Source: Posidonia oceanica
Taxonomy: Eukaryota; Streptophyta; Magnoliopsida; Alismatales; Posidoniaceae
NCBI GenBank assembly: GCA_037176725.1
Contig: JAZBRS010000060.1
Location: forward strand, 54,030,001-54,094,000
Length of the DNA: 64,000 nucleotides
Direction of reading: 5' to 3'
Positions 1 through 10,141 of this stretch are shown here, in pieces. The translations under genes and the position numbers were made by a program. Numbering within the stretch: the first letter of the stretch is position 1; every line of letters starts with the position of its first letter. Under the pieces are notes generated by a model. The model did no database searches. It saw nothing but the letters and a program-made list of their open reading frames with translations, and was not told where the DNA came from.

Positions 1-910
1 TGAGGCAGAGGCAACGTATACTGTATGGGTCGCGCGAATGCTCTCCTCCGGAACCACCATCACGCCACCTGGTGTCGAGGCGTGAGTGCCAGCATACTAG
101 TGCAGGGGTGAAAGGTGTTGTGGTATGCATGCTGGGGTCTGAACCTGATGCAAAGGAGATGAATAGATAGTATGCTGTGTAGTGTAAGGTGCAGTGCACG
201 GGAGCAGCAGCTGTTGCACTGGCACAGCCCTAGGCAACGGGCTCTGAGGGTATTGTGCTCCTGCCAATCCAAGAGACTGGCCACCAAGTGATGAAGTAGC
301 ATGTAGTGGATAGTGCTACGTAGATGCAGGAGGCAGAAAAGGCGCCTGTATCGCCAAAGCTGTGAAGAGCTGGGACGATGGTGAGGGCAAAAATGCAGTG
401 TGGCGAGCTTGTAGAGCTATAGTGGGCTACACTGGAACCTCAGGGGTCAGAAGGAAAGAGTGGACCGTAGTTTGGTTGAGTGCAAAAGCCATACCTCACA
501 GCCACTGGGCCAGAACCATCAGATGCTATGCTTGCGAGGCAGGGGACTCATCGACTGACAGGCTGGGATGCAAAGGGTATCTGTGAAAGGGGGCATGGAA
601 ATAAGGAGCCAAAAGGGAGAGACCCTATGCAAGAGGCAGCCGCAAAAGGTTGAATTCCCGAGATGGGAAGGCCACGGGAAGGAACGAAATGCGACACTCC
701 TAGAACCCGAGTGGCGGTCACCATGGTTGCTTTAGTGACATGCTCCAGATCGACTTGGGTCTTCCCTTGTTCCAGATAAAGGGGCTGGGAAGTTTCCTAC
801 ACCAGAAGTGGTGGAGAGACGACAGATGTCAAAGAGGGGGAAGGAGGGGCCAAAAGCAAGATTCCCTCCGATGCCAAAGAGGAAAGAGGCTCACTGGTTT
901 GTTGGGCCAT
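1..910 (-). pseudogene. Element B gag, N-terminal part (broken, cut by window edge)
   Basis: This is the beginning of the Gag reading frame of element B on the minus strand. The start is the ATG at 910-908, chosen because the residues around it (S-A-M-A-Q) are the same at the gag starts of elements C (11456) and E (40491). The protein is the proline/serine-rich N-terminal region that precedes the capsid domain in C. The frame is closed by TAG at 797-799. Similarity to C continues to the window edge in another frame (roughly 300 to 1), where a second TAG lies at 97-99, so at least one frameshift separates them. The capsid domain itself would lie beyond the window. Gag packages element RNA in the cytoplasm; this copy cannot make a full protein. 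Confidence 0.8.
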
Positions 911-1962
911 GGCTGACCACGAGCGGGTGCGAATGGGTCTGCGGCTGGAAGAATAATCACGAGACCTAAGACGAGCTATTGTCGGAGGCGACAGATAGCT
1001 CGACGACAAGAAGGAGGGACACTTGAGGTCCTGGCTGAGGATCTCGCACCTACCTGTGAACAGGCAAAACAACAAAGGCGTCAGAAAATGGACGCGATGC
1101 AAGTTATTAGGGGGCATAAATGGCACACGTGTAGATGAATGTCCTAGTATGCGCTCTCTCACCATGCAGATCTAGAGTAGACCGACTACTCAAACTCATT
1201 CATGAGTATGGGTTTAAGACTCAGGCCAGAAAGAAGGTCATGTCTAAATCCTGGTCAAAGCTCAGGCAGTAATGGGTGGTGCGTTAGGAGCCTCGACCCT
1301 GCTAAAGCATGGGTTGTACCCTCTACTAACACCAACACGACCCCAGACAAGGGGGATAGACCGACTTGCTTGCCCCACACTAGAGCATTGGAACAAGAGA
1401 CCGAGACTGCCCTTGTCAGACTAAATGGGTGGACTCAGGGATGAGAAGATGCATGCTTTCTAAGATGAACATTCATGCAAAGATGCTTTGATGTGTTTTA
1501 ATTGCATTTTATTTAGCCGAAAGGGGGAAAATTGCAAGTTTGGCTCTAGTTATGCTTCAGTGTTATTGTTTAGCTTTATTTGTAGCTTTTAAATGAAGCC
1601 AAAGGGGAAGCAAGCATGTCTCTAATATCCTAGGCATGGCATATGCAAAAGGGGTTAGAAACATGGAGTCATGGCATGCAAGCAATCATACAACAAGGCG
1701 AAAGACATGTGCATGGCATATGCAAGTGTTGTGTGCATGATGGTGAAAGGAAGCATTCATCACATCAAAAGGCATGTACAGTATGGCATGTGCATGTGGT
1801 GGCACAGCATAAGTGTAAAAGCAAGCGTTCACCACTCAAAAGCATGTATTATTGCGTCAAGCAAGTATTTAGGCATGGATAAGCATAAAGGCAAGCAAGT
1901 AAGGCAAGCACAAGTGAAAAACCATACGAGCGAAAAGCAAAAACAAAAGTCGAAGTCTTGCA
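911..1962 (-). other. Element B untranslated leader
   Basis: This is the sequence between the PBS and gag of element B. The part at about 1201-1450, read on the minus strand, matches the leaders of C (10861-11130) and E (about 39957-40170) over more than 200 bp, including the string TCGGTGTTAGT (with changes) and the phrase CCTGAGCTTTG. The remainder (1450-1962) is AT-rich with repeated GCATG words. I see no gene in it. Confidence 0.75.
1054..1162 (-). other. Predicted leader intron, element B
   Basis: On the minus strand the donor is TG|GTGAGAG at 1162 and the acceptor is a pyrimidine-rich run ending TTCACAG at 1054, which gives 109 bp. Intervals of the same kind and place exist in C (11168-11272) and E (40197-40308). 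Splicing is inferred from sequence only. Confidence 0.5.
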
Positions 1963-1980
1963 TCCCCAGTGGAGTCGCCA
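1963..1980 (-). promoter_or_regulatory. Element B primer-binding site (tRNA-Arg)
   Basis: Read on the minus strand the site is TGGCGACTCCACTGGGGA, one base after the LTR end. Its first 10 bases and most of the rest are complementary to the 3' end (with CCA) of plant tRNA-Arg(ACG). The same site with the same 1-base offset follows the 5' LTR of C. It would prime minus-strand DNA synthesis. Confidence 0.85.
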
Positions 1981-1981
1981 C

Positions 1982-4344
1982 TGTCCCTATGACCGTCCCC
2001 ATCACGATGCCGGATGAACCGACACAGGTGAAAAGAGAGGTCAAGGATGATCGACGGGTGGATCCGAGGAAGGACACTCGACTCGAAAACACCAGGAAAA
2101 CGTCAAAAAAGATAGGATAAAGCAAAAAGGACTCACCACCTCGTCCATTAAATCAGAAGACGAGGAAAACCAAAGAAAGCATGAAAAACATGCAAATGCT
2201 GCAATGTTATGTAAAAATATGACTCGTGCCAATAGATAAGGGCATAATGGTCATTACGGGCCAGAGAAAGGGTAAGGACTTCTGTTACGCATGGGGAAGT
2301 TGTTAGGCACCCCCATACGCCTAGAATCGGTCATTCTAGGCTTTTCGCTCGCATATGCGGGAATGTCGGCAGTGCTTGCCATTAATGTTCGCCCGAGGGG
2401 CGGTAATGCTATGCCATGCAATGAATGCTTTAGTTCATGCTAAAAATTGACAATCAAAGTTGAAATGCCATGTTGTAATGATAAATAAGCCAGGGAAGCA
2501 AAATCAGAGTCAAGCGAGTTAAGTAAACGAGAAACGAGGTGGCAAACGAGGGCTCTGTCCACTGTCTAGTCTCTGTTAAAAACATGTAGGTAATACGAGC
2601 ATGCAATATGTGGTCCCAGTTGCTCCCAGATAGTGGACCTTCATCGCCCTAAAAATGGGATGCACACAGTGTAAAACAAGAAACTAATGGCATGGAAATC
2701 TAAAGGATGCATCCAGGATAAAGCCATGCAATCAGTTTGTAGAATGGGTGTCTAGGTCGCGAGGTACATTGGCTCAAAGTTCGACCTGGGGCTGCTAGAA
2801 ACGCAAGACAAACACACAGTCCGACATGACAGTCCGATGGCCAAACTTCATTACCAAACCATGCATCACTGGCGATGCGAAACATGCAAGTGATGATCGA
2901 GAAACATGCAAGGATGTGTGGGCATGCATCATGCAAGATCAAATGCTAAAAACCAAATGTGGATCAACGGAAAATGCTCTGTTCAAGCTAGTCTGGCTAC
3001 TACCAAAAACGCGTAGGTAACACACGAGAGCATTACGTGCAGTAGATTGGCTGTCGGACCAGTGAACTTCATTACTCGATTTGATCATGCAAACCAAAGT
3101 AAAACAAGAAAGCAAGCATGCACAGAGATAGATGGCATAACAGGGAACACATGAATGTATTTAAAACGAGAAATGGATGTCCGGATCTCTCTCCCCACCA
3201 CCACCTCTCTTCGCTGGCAACACACGTGTCCACTGGCCTTGGGGAAGACCGACAGGCCACAGGACACCACCTCGGCACACAGAGACGGTCGAGGGAGGTT
3301 GAGGAAGGTCCGAGGAAGGAGGAGGAGGCACTGCTCACCTGTGCTGGGGCACGGTTGTCCCTCCTGACGTCGGCAGGTTGCAGTGGTCGATGGTGGCTTA
3401 GGACGATGGCGACGGTGCAAGGTAGGGGCTGACTGCTCCCAGGAAGGCACGGAGGAGGCCCGATGATGCTTGTAGGTGTCTGGGGATCATGCAGGAGACG
3501 TCTAGGAGGTTGGAGGCTCGCGGTGTGGCCTGTTGCTATTGACTAGCGGTGGTTCACGGAGGGGCAGCTACGTGGGGTCCGGTGGATGCACAACGGGATC
3601 GCGGTGGCTCGGGTGTGGTCGATGATGCTCGGGGAAGGTCGAGTGATGTTTGGTGGGACTGTGTTGGCTAGTTGGTTGGCCGGAGTTGATGGTGGATGGC
3701 CCGAGTTGGGGAAGAAGGGCAATGCAATGGTGGTGGCGGCACTCGGAGGCTACTGGGCAATGCGAGGAAGGCTAGGCAGTGGTCCGGGGATGCCAGGAGG
3801 GTGGTGAAGGGCTCTATGGGGTGCAGGTAGTGATGGGTTCCCCATGGGCAATGGCTGGCTGTCGATAGGTGTGTGTGAATGGGTTCCTTTTTCCTTGTCA
3901 ATGCCCGCACAAATGGGACAATGCAGGAGGTGGTAGGGCATGGTGTGGGGCTGCAAGGCATGGTGGCATGGCCGTGAGGTTGTGCAATGCCAAAGCGAGG
4001 TTGTGCTGTCAGCTGGAGGTGTCAGGAAGCATGGAGGTCGTAGAGGTGTCAGTCCATGCACGGGAGAGGTTTAAACACATGGATGGGGGTGCAAATGGGT
4101 GGAGCTGGTGGTGGAAGTGGCTCCTGGCTCGAGCCTAGCAATCGGGCTATGCGTGGGGTGCACCGGGGCTCAAGGGGAGGTCAGCTTGCCAAGGCATGGA
4201 GTGAGCTAGGTCGGCCTACAATGGCTACTAATCCAGGGGAAATGCGCATGGAATACGCGAGACCAACCCGCACATGCAAAACGTGGGACTACTGGTCAGA
4301 GCCTATTGTAGTGAAATCCGGGCCCGTTTCCTCACCTTTCAAGC
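1982..4344 (-). repeat. Element B 5' LTR, main part
   Basis: Minus-strand LTR ending in ...GGGACA at 1982 next to the PBS. Its start lies at 32527, because element C is inserted in it at the CAAGC target (4340-4344). The whole LTR is about 2.5 kb. It contains the U5 block shared by all the LTRs in the window (2220-2341) and, at about 2129-2140, a decayed form of the PBS-like motif. The last 400 bp resemble element D's LTR end. The part at 3100-4300 is G-rich with no convincing coding region. Confidence 0.85.
4340..4344. repeat. Target-site duplication of element C (left)
   Basis: CAAGC directly before the TG of C's 5' LTR. The same five bases follow the CA of the 3' LTR at 32388-32392. Five bases is the normal Ty3/gypsy duplication size. 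Confidence 0.93.
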
Positions 4345-5039
4345 TGTTGACACCCCATCTTGGCAGGCTTGGACCCTTGGAGCCCTCTTGGTGATTGCTG
4401 GATCAAACCTCAACCAAACCCTAACCCTAATCCTCCTCTCTACCCTTCAAAATCGGCCTGTTTTGACCTGAACTTTTCCCCCCCTTCCCAACCTCAAAAC
4501 CTAACCAAAATCCATAGGAAAACCCACCACTATCCACCCAACAAGCCTACCCAAAAACTTAGAAATTTCCAAACCTAACCCATTCCCAAAAACCCTAGAA
4601 AACCTAGGTGAAACTACCCTTTTTCTACACCTTGAAACCCCTCCAAAACCTCCTTAGAATCAAACCAAAACTTCAGAACCCAAGACTTCAAACCCTAGAC
4701 TACCCACTCACCAATTCTCACCCCATTCCAAGACCATTAAGACCCTCTTTCACCCAAATTATCCTTTTCTCTCTCCGGGATTATCATTTTCTCTCTCCTC
4801 TCTCTCTCTCCTGATTATCATCTCTCCTTTCATCCCCTTCTCATCCTTTTTCTGGTGGCGGCACTCGGAGGCTGTGGGCCCCCTCTGTGCTTCTATCCTT
4901 CCTCTATCTTATCCCTATTTTTACTTTATTTTTAACACTTTTTCTGAATTTTGAAAAATCGTTTTCCTCCAACCTATCTCTTTTCCTCTTATCTCCCTCT
5001 TTTTTCCATTTCTTTCCTCCTTCTCTCTTCCTTTTCTCC

Positions 5040-5930
5040 CTTTTGCAAAAATCCACAAAAACCCATAAAAATCTGCAAAACCTCAAAACATAAAACAAAC
5101 AAATCAGTACCCTAAGAGAAACAATTAAAAAAAATATTAAACAAGCAATTAAAAACTTAAACTTAACTAAATCAAGCTAAAAAGAAAACCAAACATGCAA
5201 GCTAAAAAACGCAAAACAAATCAAAAGAAAACACTGAAAAATCTAGGAAAAAACTAAAATGAGATCTAAACTCACCAAAAGTAAAAACCCCACTAAAAGA
5301 ATTAAAAAACAAACCCTAAAAAGAAGAATTAAAAATCAAACACTAAAACAAGTAATTAAAGAAGGCAAAAGACTTAACCTAATGAACATAAGAAAAAAAA
5401 CAAGTTAAAAAACTTAATAAAAAAGAAAATAAAAACACATCTGAAAGACTTAAAAAACACCCTATCAAACCAGAAAAACCCAACTAAAAAACTTCAAGGA
5501 AAATCAATAAATAAAAATCAAAACATAACTTAAAGGACTTAAAAAGAAAGAAACCCTAAGAAGACTAAAACTTAAAAATCTAAAATCAACCCAGATTAAT
5601 ACGAAATTAAATCCTAAAAAATCCTAATCAATATCCTAAGTGTCCAACAAGGGAAATACAATTTTTAAAACAATTTAAAAAAGGTTAACAAACATTTAAT
5701 CAAGTGAAAACCAATTAAAAACAAAACCAAAATCCTAAAACCCTAATCAAGCCCAAAACACATTAATCAACTCAAAATGACCATTAAAAATCCTAATTAA
5801 AATCCTAACCTACAGCAAAACTCTTCTAATATTTTTATGTATTTTTAGTTTATTTTTACCTATTTTATTTCCCCATTCTACCCTCTCTTTCTTTCTTCCT
5901 TCTTTCTTTCTTTCTTTCTTTCTTTCCTTA
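5040..5930. repeat. A-rich low-complexity tract and CTTT microsatellite in C's U3
   Basis: About 800 bp made mostly of A, with scattered CCCTAA and TTAAA words, ending in a CTTT repeat (about 5883-5928). The right LTR carries the same tract (about 27305-28195). It lies immediately upstream of the promoter-proximal GC-rich region. I see no gene. Confidence 0.8.
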
Positions 5931-6268
5931 CTGGGCTCAATCCAGCCCGTTTCTTCTTTTTTTCTTTTTTTCTTTCTTTTTTCTCGGCCCGCAGCAGTCC
6001 GGCCCGCCTCCTTCTCCCTCCTTCTTCTTCCTCGCGCGTCAGCTGGATTCCTCCCGCGAGCTCGAGCTGCTGCAGTACTCCCTCCCTCATTTGAATTTCA
6101 AGCTCTCCCTCTCCATCAGATCATGCGACAGCAGCCCGCCGCTCTCTCATCTCTCAGCACCTTTTCCGGGAGGCATTGAATGCCGGTCGCCTCGCCGTCT
6201 CCTGTCTGCTGCAGTGGCCGCCGATGAAGTTTGAAATTCAGCAGCGCGCCAGCAGCCGGTCTCTCCCC

Positions 6269-6275
6269 ATATAAG
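6269..6275 (+). promoter_or_regulatory. TATA box of element C 5' LTR
   Basis: ATATAAG in a GC-rich setting (CCCCATATAAGC). A transcription start would be expected near 6300, which would make the preceding 1.9 kb U3. The identical box is in the 3' LTR at 28534-28540. Confidence 0.65.
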
Positions 6276-9200
6276 CTTCCCGTTCATCCCACCAGTCGAC
6301 CTTCAGTTGCCAGTGCCAGTGTGAGTAAGCCAGAGAGCCAGAGCCTGTGCAAGAGCGAACCAGAGAGTGAGAGAGCAACATCCAAGGAGAATTCCGGCCC
6401 CTTCCCCATCCTGTGCGACCCTCCTCCTTCTCCTCTTCACCTTCCAATTCCGGAGAGAAGAGAGAGCAGAAGGGAGTCCTTGACATCCCGGAGAGAAGCC
6501 CCCGTCTGAGCCCAGTCTCCACATCAGAACCTCCTCCAATTTCTTCCTCTGAATTCAGCAAAACTTCCTCTTTCTTTCCCAGCAAACCAAACCCACTTCA
6601 AGCCCCCATCCTTCTCCCAGTTGTCCCCCCAATCTCACCCAACAACCGGCCATCTTCCTTCACCTTTCTACAGCCATTCCACCACACAAAACACCCTCAG
6701 ACCACCTGCAATCCCAACTGAAACCCAAAACTAACTCCATTCACAATTCCCTCCACCACAACTCACTGCTTCCTTCCAAACTCCACCCAGAGATTCACCT
6801 GCATCCCACCTTTCCAGAGCACCAGGCCTCAAGCCCAGCCATCCCCCACCGACTGCAAACAACACTACAAACACCTATCCCAACTTCGGACCAGAAATCG
6901 ACCCAATCCTCAATCCCCCTCCACGCTCTCCAGAAACTCAAGCTAGCCATCCAGCTTCACTCCTCAGACCTCCAGCTTCCTCCCGGAGGGTTCCACTCCA
7001 CCGGGCGAGCAGCAGACAAGGCCCCCCACCTCCGGCTGCTTTCAGACAACCCACAAACTCCGATCTTCTGCTCGAGCTGCAGAAGCTTCGTCCGATCGTC
7101 CGAGGAGCTCCAGAAGATCGTCCTGAGGAAGACCCAACCTCCGCGAGTCGCTGGAAGTCTCCGCTGCTACCAGACGACGACCGCCGGCCACCTCCGATCC
7201 TGCTGAGGTCGGGAGCGCACTCCAGACGCGAACACAGGTACTTTCTTACCTCCCCCGCTCTCTCTCTTCCCCCTGCTGCTTTTCCGTCCATCAGAAGCCA
7301 GTTCCCAATCTTCCAGCGCCGTCCTCGACTCGCCGGATGATGCTTCTTCTCCGGCGCCAGCTGCTGTTCCTCCTGATGCTCCGGCCAACAGAACGCCGCT
7401 CCGACGGTCTCCGAAGCTCCGCACAGTCGCCGTCAGTGGCCTCCGCCATCTCACGCCTCCCCAAGCTCCCTGTGCCGGTGGTGGTGAGCTCCGGTGGAAT
7501 CCTGCTACAGTGCCAACCACCGCCGGCCAACCACTGTTCAATTATTTTTCTGGTTATATGGTTTCTTTGCAAATATTGCATATCTGCCTTAAGTTTTTCA
7601 ATTTTTGCACTTCAGTCCTCTATTCATTTAATATGCTTAGTTTTTAATTAAATACCATGCCCAACTTTTGTTCTTACTTTTCACTATTTGCCTTTTAGTC
7701 CTGTTACTGTGCCTTTTAGTTATAAAAAGTTTGAGTTTAGCCCCTCTGCTTTCATTTATTGCATATAGGTCCTGCAGTAGATTATTTAATTTAATTGCAT
7801 ATAGTTTACCTTATAATATTGCATTTTAGACCCCTGTGATTTACTGTTTCTGTATTTAAATCCATTGCACTGTAGGAACTTAGCTGTTATTTCTTATTTT
7901 GCATACTGCATTGCATTTTTTACCTTCTGCTTTTGCATATTTGCACTTAGGTCCATTTTAAATGGACAGTAACTCTTGCATGCATTTTTAGCTTATTGCA
8001 TTGCATTTTTGACCCTGATCTTTTAAAAAATTGCACTATGGTCCTGTCCCTTATTTTTTAGAGCATGTTTTCCATACTAAATTGCATTTTCAGCCCCTGC
8101 ATGATTTCAAAATCACACATAGGTCCTTGCATCTTTTAAAAAATCATGTGAAAAGACCATTTTGCCCCTAGGTTGCATTCTAGCTCCTATGCCTACCAAA
8201 TTGCATATAGACCTTCCACTAGTATTCCCGGACTCCCCAGAACCCTGTTTTCTGGAAAATTTGCATTTTAGACCCTAGTTTTTTCAAAATTGCACTCTGA
8301 CTTCTTTTTGCTTTCAAAACCTCTCCTAAAGCATACCCTCTTTTTAACACAACTTCCCGAGCCTAGTTTTTTGCAAAATGAAGCCCAGCCCTCTCCTGTT
8401 TTCAAAACCCTTTCCTGTGAACCCCTGTTTTCTGGAAAATTTGCATTTTTAGCCCCCTTCTTTTTCAAAATGCTTTCTGAAATCCTGGCTTTTCTCAGTT
8501 TCTTCTCTTTGCTTTTTCTTGCTTTTGCATGCATCCTGCACTCATCTAGTCTTGCATTCTAGCATCCTCTTGCACACACTAAGCACTTTTAGCTCCCTTT
8601 CACTTGGGAAAACCTTTTTGCACATCCCTAGGACCTCCTGAACACCTAGATCTGTTCTTCTCCCCTGTTCTGGCCCTTCTGCCTTGAAGCTGCGATATCT
8701 TCCAATCCGGCCGTTGGATCTTCTCAAGTAAGCCGCCCAGGCGACCGCGGCGAGGCGCTCTTCAGCATGGACCAGACAGATTTCAGATCAGGCTCGCGGA
8801 TTTCCAGGTATGTCCTCCTAAACCCCTGCATTGCATTTGCATGTCATTTGCATAGTTTTCCTTGTTTTCGCTTTCTGTCTCTTTGAGCATGTAGAATAGG
8901 GCCTCCCCTTTCTGCTTCTATCTCCAAATCCCCGTTTCGCGTATTCCTGAGTGCTTTGTGTTGAGTTTCCCCTGGATTTATCACTTAATGTGACTTTCCT
9001 CCCCCTTTTCCACGATCCGATCGCATCGCGAGCTTTGGGCAGCATGCGAGACACACCGTGGAACGGTTTAGTGGGAAACAGTCGCTAAGAGGTGGTAATC
9101 CCTCCGTTTGCACACTCTCCCCTCTGTAGGTCTTCACACCTGCTCCGAGTGGTCCTAAACAACGTCTGTTCTTACACACACGTTGTTTTGCCACCCCTTT

Positions 9201-9285
9201 GGCCTCTTCTGACCTCTTCTACATTCTTGCATTCGCATGGCTTTTCCGAGGTTTCTGCTTCACTGCTTTGGCACCGTTTCGTGTG

Positions 9286-9490
9286 CCCGCTCTCGCTTTT
9301 GCACCGTTTTGCGTGCCTCTTTGCTTCCTTGCACCGTTTTGCGTGCTTCTTTGCTTCCTTGCCTCGTTTTGCGTGCTGCCTTGCTTTTTCGCTTGTTTTG
9401 CGTGCCGGTTTCGCTCTTTTGCGCCGTTTTGCGCGCTTCGCTCATTTCTCGCCTTGTTTTGCGTGTTTTACGCCGTTTTTCCCTTGCATG
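9286..9490 (+). repeat. CGTTTTGCGTGC minisatellite in C's U5
   Basis: About six imperfect units of 28-32 bp, each carrying CGTTTTGCGTGC or a close form. The second LTR has the same array (about 31550-31750). A related array with CGTTTTCCGTGCC words is in element E's 3' LTR (about 55150-55330). Confidence 0.75.
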
Positions 9491-9750
9491 CCGATTGCAT
9501 TGCATGGTTTTCTCGCTGTTTCGCTTTTTCGCCTGCATTTGCATATAGGGCTGTGATGCTTACTTCCTGGAGTTCTCACGAGCTAGGTTTCGCCTAATTC
9601 GGAACACAGACAGCGTAGCTGAGCACTTAGAGAGCACGTTTACTTCCCTGCTTTGTTTCTTCCCACTTAGAGCACACCTTGAGCATTCATTTAGGCATTT
9701 ATAGGCACATAGGCATTCAATCCTGCATCTTTCTGCGTATGCGAGCGTAA

Positions 9751-9874
9751 GCCTAGAAAGACCGATTCTCGGGCGTGTCGAGGGTGCCTAACACCTTCCC
9801 CGCGCGTAACAGGAGTCCTTACCCTGTCTTTTGGCCCGCAATGACCGTACTGCCCTTATCCTAGGCTAGAGTCA
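9751..9874 (+). other. U5 block conserved in every LTR of the window
   Basis: About 120 bp containing GGGTGCCTAACACCTTCCCC and CGTAACAGGAGTCCTTACCC. Recognisable copies occur at 32015-32138 (C, right), 55585-55705 (E), 36130-36224 (A), 36844-36967 (D, minus) and 2220-2341 (B, minus), although most of the rest of these LTRs is different. It lies 150-400 bp before the LTR end, so it is in the transcribed leader. Confidence 0.85.
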
Positions 9875-9997
9875 TCTCATTTGCATTTGTTTGCATTTGT
9901 TTTCCTTTGCATTGCTTTGCTTTGCATTTCTTGCTCGGTTTTGCGTGTTAATTCACGCATTTCCCCGGTTTTCCTTGTCTCCCGTTAATAGACATGG

Positions 9998-10006
9998 TGG
10001 CGACTC
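9998..10006 (+). other. PBS-like motif inside C's U5
   Basis: TGGCGACTC lies 118 bp before the LTR end and repeats the first nine bases of the true PBS (10125). Equivalent sites are at 32262 (C, right), 55834-55843 (E), 36332-36341 (A) and, with one mismatch, 36763-36772 (D, minus). In B it is decayed. Confidence 0.75.
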
Positions 10007-10124
10007 TGATTTGTCTTATCTTTCCTTTTTCTCCTCGATTCCAAGTGTTTTCGAGTTGAGCCTCTTCCTCGGATCTCAATCGCTGCTGAATCAGCGAGCC
10101 TGATTCCGATCGGGATCGCTACAG

Positions 10125-10141
10125 TGGCGACTCCGCTGGGG
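10125..10141 (+). promoter_or_regulatory. Element C primer-binding site (tRNA-Arg)
   Basis: TGGCGACTCCGCTGGGG begins two bases after the CA of the LTR. It is complementary over 16 bases to the 3' end plus CCA of plant tRNA-Arg(ACG), compared from my knowledge of that tRNA. Use of tRNA-Arg is typical of Ogre-type elements. Confidence 0.88.

Larger units (their letters stand above)
4345..10123 (+). repeat. Element C 5' LTR (5779 bp)
   Basis: Starts with TG and ends with CA. The TATA box at 6269 divides it into roughly 1.95 kb of U3 and about 3.8 kb of transcribed R/U5. U3 begins with telomere-like repeats (AAACCCTAACCCTAA, 4416-4430) and has an A-rich tract (about 5040-5860). Downstream are a GC-rich segment (6000-7500), a T-rich segment with recurring TTGCAT and TAGGTCC words (7540-8560), a CGTTTTGCGTGC minisatellite (9286-9490), a block conserved in all LTRs here (9751-9874) and a PBS-like site (9998). 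Short open frames of 60-154 codons inside it are compositional and I do not call them genes. Confidence 0.95.

Noticed and set aside
5883..5928. Regulatory meaning of the CTTT repeat
   Set aside because: A simple microsatellite near a promoter with no further support.
6231..7651. GC-rich open frames around C's promoter (90-124 codons)
   Set aside because: Overlapping frames on both strands, no domain, inside an LTR leader; compositional.
9092..9597. Open frames of 132-154 codons in C's LTR, repeated at 31356-31861
   Set aside because: They cover the CGTTTTGCGTGC minisatellite and have Cys/Phe/Leu-rich, low-complexity translations.
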